Below the pieces are notes generated by a model. That model was not told where the DNA came from. It searched no databases and was given only the letters and a program-made list of their open reading frames with translations. Position numbers and translations under genes: made by a program. DNA of 35,526 nucleotides from Anaerolineales bacterium. GTDB lineage: Bacteria; Chloroflexota; Anaerolineae; Anaerolineales; Villigracilaceae. This document shows, piece after piece, positions 30,877-35,526 of this stretch. Position 1 is the first letter of the stretch, and each line of letters opens with the position of its first letter. The stretch is taken from the NCBI GenBank assembly GCA_030018695.1, contig JASEHI010000022.1, forward strand, positions 1 to 35,526. Reading direction: 5' to 3'.

Positions 30877-31980
30877 CTAAGCCGGGAACAGCAGCCCAAA
30901 GATCAGCCAGGCTGCGCCGAGGGCCAGCAGGGTGTTGAAGACCGTCGCAATCAGGTAAACAGCCACCGGCTTCCAGCCCATCTGCTTCAGGTCGGAGAAC
31001 GAAATCGTTAGTCCCATGCTGACAAACGCCAGGCAGAAAGCCCAGTCTTTCATTGCAGCAATCACGTCACCGGCATTGAAAGGGGCCTGCTTCAACGGCG
31101 CAGGAATGAGTCCCGCGCTGAAGATGATGGAAGCCAGGACAAAGCCAATCACGAACTTCGGGAAGCGCTGCCAGATCATGGCCGCGTTCGGCTTTGCATT
31201 CTTCTTGCCTTCCACCACCGTGGTGAAGTACAGGGCCAGCAGGAAAGCGACTACGCCGATGAAAGCATTCTGGGTACTCTTGACAATGGTCGCGATCGTC
31301 TCGGCCTGGCCGCCGAAGATTTTACCCGCGCCGACGACAGCGGCAGTCGTATCCACATTGCCGGCAAACCATGCCCCGGCCACGGCTTCCGAGAGTCCCA
31401 TCCAGTGGCCCAGGATGGGCATCAAGACCATCATCGGCAGCGCCACAAGGATGACCAGTGCGGTGATGTAAGTGATCTCCTGCTTCTTCGCCTGAACAGC
31501 GCCCCCCGCCGCGATGGCCGCCGAGACGCCACAGATGGAAAGTGCTGAAGCCATGATTGCCCGCAGGGTATCGGAAAGCCCGAACTTTCCGCCCAACCAC
31601 CAGGCGAATAAATAAACTGCGGTGATCAGCACCAGCGCCTGCAGAACCGCCCCACCGGCCGCAGTGGCAATCGTCTTGAAGCTGATGGTCGCACCCAACA
31701 GCACTAGGCCAATTTTCAGGAAGAATTCAGTCCTGAGGCTTTCGCTAAACCAAGAATGGACCTTGAAGAGACGGAGTACAAGGTTGACAAGCAATCCGAG
31801 CAGGGCAGCCCAAAGCGGGTACTCCAGCGCCTTGCCAGGGATGCCAAACGGCAGTTGCGCATTGTAGACTTGGAGTTTGATCCAGTGTGCCAGGAAGGCC
31901 AACACGACGATGAGCACGAAGCCGGAAACCGAACCTGAAATGGCAGCCCGAGGGGAAGGTTGTTTAGCATCGGTGGTCAT
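30877..31980 (-). CDS. YeiH/UPF0324-family putative sulfate exporter
   Basis: A 367-residue polytopic membrane protein with about ten hydrophobic segments. Conserved stretches of the family are visible: KIGLVLLGATISF, SALSICGVSAAIAAGG, WFAGNVDTTAAVVGAG, the lysine-asparagine pair in IVKSTQNAFIGVVAF, and the C-terminal FVSMGLTISFSDLKQMGWKP. Members are annotated as putative sulfate or sulfonate exporters; the substrate is not proven for most. ATG 31980 has AGGA about 7 nt upstream, overlapping the stop of a 35-residue membrane peptide gene, so the two are co-translated. No regulator is adjacent. Confidence 0.88.
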   Translation of the reverse strand: MTTDAKQPSPRAAISGSVSGFVLIVVLAFLAHWIKLQVYNAQLPFGIPGKALEYPLWAALLGLLVNLVLRLFKVHSWFSESLRTEFFLKIGLVLLGATISFKTIATAAGGAVLQALVLITAVYLFAWWLGGKFGLSDTLRAIMASALSICGVSAAIAAGGAVQAKKQEITYITALVILVALPMMVLMPILGHWMGLSEAVAGAWFAGNVDTTAAVVGAGKIFGGQAETIATIVKSTQNAFIGVVAFLLALYFTTVVEGKKNAKPNAAMIWQRFPKFVIGFVLASIIFSAGLIPAPLKQAPFNAGDVIAAMKDWAFCLAFVSMGLTISFSDLKQMGWKPVAVYLIATVFNTLLALGAAWLIFGLLFPA

Positions 31981-31989
31981 GTCTTTATC

Positions 31990-32097
31990 CTAGAACTTCA
32001 TCCAAACGGGGCTGATTGCGCCGACCATGGCCAGCACGAGCAGCGCGAATGCGACGATGACAGCCAGCCAATCTTCGTTCAGGTTTATTTTTTTCAT
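31990..32097 (-). CDS. 35-residue single-span membrane protein paired with the exporter
   Basis: A short but convincing gene: ATG 32097 with GAGGTG about 6 nt upstream; product MKKINLNEDWLAVIVAFALL then VLAMVGAISPVWMKF. It has a charged N-terminus, one transmembrane helix and a short tail. It ends 9 nt before the exporter start, and the exporter's binding site overlaps its stop. EDW followed by one helix suggests a small accessory subunit, but I know of no characterised homologue and infer the role only from position. Confidence 0.7.
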   Translation of the reverse strand: MKKINLNEDWLAVIVAFALLVLAMVGAISPVWMKF

Positions 32098-32126
32098 ACG
32101 GCACCTCGTATCAGATAGAATTTAGT

Positions 32127-32142
32127 GGCGATTTCCATCGCC
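32127..32142 (-). terminator. Short hairpin after gcvPB
   Basis: GGCGAT (32127-32132) pairs with ATCGCC (32137-32142) across a 4-nt loop, 17 nt past the gcvPB stop. On the minus strand only a mixed A/T stretch follows, so termination would be weak. Confidence 0.35.
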
Positions 32143-32158
32143 CCTTTGGAATCCAGCT

Positions 32159-33625
32159 TCATTTGCTGAAATTCTCCGGCAGCCAGCAACATAACACCAA
32201 CTCTCGCGCCGCCTTGACCTCGTCCATCCGTCCAAACGGTGTCTTGTGCGGGGCTTCGTGGAGCAATTCCGGCTGGGTCTTGGCCTCTTCCGCGATCTTG
32301 ATCAGCGCATCCGCGAAAGCGTCGAGGGTATCCTTGTTCTCGGTCTCGGTCGGCTCGATCATCAGCGCCTCATGGACGATGAGCGGGAAGTAGTTCGTCG
32401 GCGGGTGGAAGTCGTAATCCATCAGCCGTTTGGCGATGTCGAGGGCGCGCACGTCCGAACCTTCGACCTTACCCTCGGCAACAAATTCGTGCATGCAGAT
32501 GCGGTCGTATGGTACGTGGTACGTGTTCCGTAAGCGAGCCAGGAGATAGTTGGCGTTCAGCACCGAGTACTCGGCCACCTGGCGCAGCCCGTCCGCGCCG
32601 TGCATGGCGATGTAAGTATAGGTGCGCACCAGCATGCCGAAGTGACCGTGGAAGGCCTTGACGCGGCCAATGGTCTGCTTCGGGGTGACGTAGCCGTAGA
32701 GCGGCGGCAAGTCTTCTTCGCCTTCTTCGAGGATGCCGATGAGCGGCGCGGGGAGGAATTCGGCCAAATGCGCGGCGACACCCACCGGACCCGAGCCGGG
32801 GCCGCCGCCTCCGTGCGGAGTCGAGAACGTCTTGTGCAGGTTGAAGTGCATCACGTCAATGCCCACGTCCGCCGGGCGCAGGATGCCGAGCAGGGCGTTG
32901 AGATTGGCCCCGTCGCCGTAGACTAACCCGCCGCAATCGTGGACGATCCTGACTACTTCTTCGACGTGTTCATCGAACAGACCGAGCGTGTTGGGGTTGG
33001 TCAGCATCAGGCCGGCGACGGTCTCATCGCAGGCGGCTTTGAGCGCGGCCAGGTCCACGTTGCCGCGGTTGTCGGATGGGATTTGCACCACGTCCAGGCC
33101 GATCATGCCGGAGGAGGCCGGGTTCGTCCCGTGCGCCGAATCGGGGATGAGCATTTTGACGCGATTGTCATCGCCGCGTGATTTGTGCCAGGCGCGCATG
33201 ATCAGCACGCCGGTCAGTTCGCCGTGCGCCCCTGCGGCCGGTTGGAGCGTCACGGCGGCGAAGCCGGAGATCTCTTTCAGCCATTCCTGCAACTCGTACA
33301 TCAGCGCCAGCGCGCCCTGCGCGGTCTCGATCGGCTGAAGCGGATGGGTGAAGGCAAAGCCGGGCAGGCGGGCGGTATCCTCGTTGATCTTCGGGTTGTA
33401 CTTCATTGTGCATGAACCCAATGGATAGAAGCCGCCGTCCACGCTGTAGTTGTAGCGCGAGAGGTGCATGTAGTGGCGGATTACGTCCACCTCGGCCAGT
33501 TCGGGCAGGGGGAGTTCGGCGCGGAGCATGGATTCAGGCAGTTTGGCGCGCGGCACGTCCGGGTCCGGGAAGGTGACGCCGGTCCGTCCGGGGGACGAGA
33601 GTTCAAAGAGAGTGGATTCAGTCAT
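32159..33625 (-). CDS. gcvPB: Glycine dehydrogenase (decarboxylating) subunit 2
   Basis: A 488-residue C-terminal half of the split P-protein of the glycine cleavage system. It carries the pyridoxal-phosphate lysine in NLHKTFSTPHGGGGPGSGPVG, plus LQPAAGAHGELTGVLIMRAW, PDSAHGTNPASS and the C-terminal PPTNYFPLIVHEALMIEPTE. With GcvPA it decarboxylates glycine and passes the aminomethyl group to lipoyl-GcvH. ATG 33625 overlaps the gcvPA stop by 8 nt (ATGACTGA), with GGAGG 6 nt upstream, so translation is coupled. The longer frame to 33661 is not used. It is the last gene of the gcv operon in this window. Confidence 0.95.
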   Translation of the reverse strand: MTESTLFELSSPGRTGVTFPDPDVPRAKLPESMLRAELPLPELAEVDVIRHYMHLSRYNYSVDGGFYPLGSCTMKYNPKINEDTARLPGFAFTHPLQPIETAQGALALMYELQEWLKEISGFAAVTLQPAAGAHGELTGVLIMRAWHKSRGDDNRVKMLIPDSAHGTNPASSGMIGLDVVQIPSDNRGNVDLAALKAACDETVAGLMLTNPNTLGLFDEHVEEVVRIVHDCGGLVYGDGANLNALLGILRPADVGIDVMHFNLHKTFSTPHGGGGPGSGPVGVAAHLAEFLPAPLIGILEEGEEDLPPLYGYVTPKQTIGRVKAFHGHFGMLVRTYTYIAMHGADGLRQVAEYSVLNANYLLARLRNTYHVPYDRICMHEFVAEGKVEGSDVRALDIAKRLMDYDFHPPTNYFPLIVHEALMIEPTETENKDTLDAFADALIKIAEEAKTQPELLHEAPHKTPFGRMDEVKAARELVLCCWLPENFSK

Positions 33626-34964
33626 GGGACACCTCCGCCAGCACGTCGGCCAGAAAATCAATCTCTTCTTTGGAGTTCATCTCGGTCACGGCGAGCAGCA
33701 TGTGATCTTTGAGCGCCGGGTAATCCTGGCCGAGGTCGTAGCCGCCCAGGATGCCGTGATCGAGCAGGTGGGCGTTGATCTCCTCGACCGGGCGCGGGCA
33801 ACAGACTGAGAACTCGTGAAAAAATGGAGACTCGAAGCAGAGCGAGTAACCGGGGATTTTGGCGATCTGTTCGGCGGCGTAGTGCGCCTTGTGGTAGCAA
33901 AGTTCGGCGACCTGACGCAGGCCGCGCTGGCCGAGCAGCGAGAGATACACGGCGGAAGCCAGCGCCATCAGCCCTTGGTTGGTGCAGATGTTGGAGGTGG
34001 CGCGCTCGCGCTTGATGTGCTGCTCGCGGGCGGTCAGGGTCAGGACGAAGGCGCGCTGGCCGCGGCCGTCAACCGTCTCGCCAACCAGGCGTCCGGCCAT
34101 TTTGTGGAGGTACTGCTTGCGTGCCGTGAAGAAGCCGAGATACGGCCCGCCGAACGACATCGGGATGCCCAGCGGCTGTCCTTCTCCCACCGCAATGTCC
34201 GCGCCCATCTCGCCGGGAGTCTTGAGCAGGGCGAGCGCAATCGGGTTGGCCGCGACGCAGGCCAGCGCGCCTTGCGCGTGCGCGGACTCGATCAGTTTTG
34301 TGTAATCATAGATGCGCCCGAAGAAATCCGGATATTGTACGATGACCAGGGCAGTGTTTTCGTCAATGAGAGAGATTAGAGAGTCGAGAGTGGAGAGTAG
34401 TGAGGGGTTATCGCCAGCCAGATCGAGGCCCATGCCCTGGACGTAGGTGCGCAGCGTGGCGCGATACTGCGGGTGGACGGTCGGCGAGATGACCACCTTC
34501 GTCCGTTTGCCGCGGAACTGGGCGTAGGCCAGGTTGACCGCTTCGGCCACGGCGGTCGCGCCGTCGTAGTGCGAGGCGTTGGAGACCTCCATGCCGGTCA
34601 GCGTGGCGATCAGGCTTTGATACTCGAAGATAGCCTGCAACGTACCTTGCGAGATCTCCGGCTGGTAGGGGGTGTAGGCGGTGTAGAACTCGCCGCGCCG
34701 CAGGATGTGGTCCACGGCGGCGGGGATATAATGATTGTACGCGCCCGCGCCGAGGAAGGAGACCAGGTCGCGCGTCGTCTCGTTGCTCCCGGCCAGTTCG
34801 GAGAGCGAGGCGGCGGCTTCCATCTCGGTCAGCGCGGGGGGCAAATCCAGTTTGGGGAAGCGGTGTTTGGCGGGGATGTCATTGAACAGGTCGTCCAGTT
34901 TCTCGACGCCCACGGTTGCCAGCATCGCGTCACGTTCGGTGGGGCTTATGGGAATATAGTTCAT
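33618..34964 (-). CDS. gcvPA: Glycine dehydrogenase (decarboxylating) subunit 1
   Basis: A 448-residue N-terminal half of the split P-protein. The start MNYIPISPTERDAML (ATG 34964, GGAG 6 nt upstream) is the canonical N-terminus, followed by FLGAGAYNHYIPAAVDHIL, FYTAYTPYQPEISQGTLQAI and YDGATAVAEAVNLA, and then EGQPLGIPMSFGGPYLGF and ERATSNICTNQGLMA. It forms the P-protein heterotetramer with GcvPB. The DNA around 34365-34420 is a purine-rich GAGAGT-like run encoding SLLSTLDSLISLID; it replaces the usual Ala-rich loop at that place but keeps the frame. It is separated from gcvH by a repetitive spacer of about 105 nt. Confidence 0.95.
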   Translation of the reverse strand: MNYIPISPTERDAMLATVGVEKLDDLFNDIPAKHRFPKLDLPPALTEMEAAASLSELAGSNETTRDLVSFLGAGAYNHYIPAAVDHILRRGEFYTAYTPYQPEISQGTLQAIFEYQSLIATLTGMEVSNASHYDGATAVAEAVNLAYAQFRGKRTKVVISPTVHPQYRATLRTYVQGMGLDLAGDNPSLLSTLDSLISLIDENTALVIVQYPDFFGRIYDYTKLIESAHAQGALACVAANPIALALLKTPGEMGADIAVGEGQPLGIPMSFGGPYLGFFTARKQYLHKMAGRLVGETVDGRGQRAFVLTLTAREQHIKRERATSNICTNQGLMALASAVYLSLLGQRGLRQVAELCYHKAHYAAEQIAKIPGYSLCFESPFFHEFSVCCPRPVEEINAHLLDHGILGGYDLGQDYPALKDHMLLAVTEMNSKEEIDFLADVLAEVSHD

Positions 34965-34974
34965 AAGAGTCTCC

Positions 34975-35070
34975 AGTCCTATAGCCTTATAGTCTTGGAG
35001 TCTCATAGTCTTATAGTCTGAAATATCTACATACTGGGACTATCGGACTATCAGACTATCAGACTACTTG
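34975..35070. repeat. Degenerate short-unit repeat array between gcvPA and gcvH
   Basis: The spacer consists of many variants of a 8-10-nt unit. TATAGTCT-type units run in the left half (34975-35019) and GACTATC-type units, the reverse complement, in the right half (35038-35070). ATAGTCTTATAGTCT (35005-35019) pairs imperfectly (13 of 15) with AGACTATCAGACTAC (35053-35067), so the mRNA could fold into a long hairpin between the two coding regions. Confidence 0.75.
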
Positions 35071-35071
35071 A

Positions 35072-35449
35072 CTAATGCGCTCTTTCTGCGCAATACTTCT
35101 CGTATGCGGCCACATCCATGAGCGCGGAGGCGTCGCCGCCCTCGATCTGCACCATCCAGCCCGCGCCGTAGGGGTCGCTGTTCAGGATCTCGGGTGCCTT
35201 GGCCAGCGATTCGTTGATCGCGACCACTTTGCCGCTAACTGCCGCATAGGATTCCGCGGCCGCCTTGACCGACTCGACCGATGTGACTGGCTTGCCCTGC
35301 TCGACCGTCTCACCCGCGCCGACCACGATTTCGACGAAGACGATGTCCGAGAGTTGCGATTGGGCGTAGTCCGAGAGTCCCATTTTGCCGCTGGCCGGGT
35401 CGAACCACTCGTCGGTTTTAGTATACTTGAGATTGGTGGGGATGTTCAT
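35072..35449 (-). CDS. gcvH: Glycine cleavage system H protein
   Basis: A 125-residue lipoyl carrier protein that shuttles the aminomethyl group between P-, T- and L-proteins. KYTKTDEWFD at the N-terminus, VFVEIVVGAGETVEQGKP and the lipoylation site VESVKAAAE (the lysine) followed by SYAAVSGKVVAIN are typical, as is the length. ATG 35449 has AGGAG 7 nt upstream. It is the first gene of gcvH-gcvPA-gcvPB in this window; gcvT is not seen and may lie beyond the right edge. The inverted copy of the end repeat lies just upstream and may contain the promoter. Confidence 0.96.
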   Translation of the reverse strand: MNIPTNLKYTKTDEWFDPASGKMGLSDYAQSQLSDIVFVEIVVGAGETVEQGKPVTSVESVKAAAESYAAVSGKVVAINESLAKAPEILNSDPYGAGWMVQIEGGDASALMDVAAYEKYCAERAH

Positions 35450-35468
35450 CTTTCATCTCCTCATGAAA

Positions 35469-35526
35469 TGGTTTGGGTGTATTTCATTTCAGTTGAAGCA
35501 ACCGTCCCGCAGGTTTTGAAAGACGG
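35469..35526 (-). repeat. Dispersed intergenic repeat, right copy
   Basis: Reverse complement of the element at 21-76: on the minus strand it reads CGGGACGGTTGC, TTCAACTGAAATGAAA, TACACCCAAA. It begins with CCGTC, which could pair with GACGG 20 nt later. It lies directly upstream of gcvH and is cut by the window edge, so its full length is unknown. Confidence 0.6.

Noticed and set aside
35450-35526. Glycine riboswitch upstream of gcvH
   Set aside because: The sequence is explained by the dispersed repeat and lacks the glycine aptamer core in the part visible here.

Overview
The window looks like chromosomal DNA from a Chloroflexota bacterium, most likely Anaerolineae-like. This is inferred from the gene mix: a very long DUF11-repeat surface protein ending in a sortase, an L,D-transpeptidase, a split glycine decarboxylase (gcvPA/gcvPB), a Roadblock/LC7-V4R-polyprenyl-phosphate-mannose-synthase cluster, and multi-GAF HD-GYP signalling. 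No database search was run; all identities come from motifs and family resemblance.

Layout. 1-6.4 kb: a plus-strand operon with a membrane-anchored Leu/Ile/Val-type binding protein, a 1286-residue dCACHE-HAMP-GAFx4-HD-GYP c-di-GMP phosphodiesterase, and a BNR/Asp-box lipoprotein whose 3' part is lost where it runs into the 5' remnant of a second plsC gene. 6.3-11.5 kb: mostly minus strand, with a PlsC acyltransferase, a GH99-like lipoprotein, an SCP2-type thiolase and proC; a short secreted ORF runs convergently into proC. 11.6-11.9 kb: a small SRP RNA (ffs) with its own promoter and terminator, back to back with a promoter for the giant gene. 12.0-12.15 kb: a nested palindrome in that gene's leader. 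12.2-22.7 kb: the giant 3490-residue surface protein. 22.8-24.5 kb: a decayed patch with a VTC pseudogene, a truncated tetR with its operator, a truncated AbiEii toxin and its apparently intact AbiEi-like antitoxin. 24.8-25.0 kb: a tRNA-Ser(GCU)-like sequence with an abnormal 5' half, and a normal tRNA-Asp. 25.0-28.2 kb: an L,D-transpeptidase, divergent from the Roadblock-V4R-glycosyltransferase operon. 28.2-30.9 kb: accessory DNA with a MITE-like element, a promoter-hairpin-terminator unit in front of a broken Abi_2 (HEPN) gene, a small hypothetical gene, a BrnT/BrnA-like toxin-antitoxin pair whose start region is duplicated in tandem, and a GNAT remnant. 30.9-35.5 kb: a YeiH-type exporter with a 35-residue membrane partner, and the gcvH-gcvPA-gcvPB operon.

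Two themes stand out. First, the giant protein is a regular alternation of two DUF11-like modules, followed by an LPATG motif and a complete sortase catalytic triad in the same chain, which suggests a surface fibre carrying its own sorting enzyme. Second, an unusual number of genes are cut short, several in tail-to-tail pairs (BNR/plsC, tetR/abiEii), alongside VTC, Abi_2 and GNAT remnants. Defence and toxin genes are over-represented among them. This could be real deletion-driven decay or, for some junctions, an assembly problem. An intergenic repeat of about 55 bp occurs in inverted orientation at the two ends of the window, each copy just upstream of an operon.
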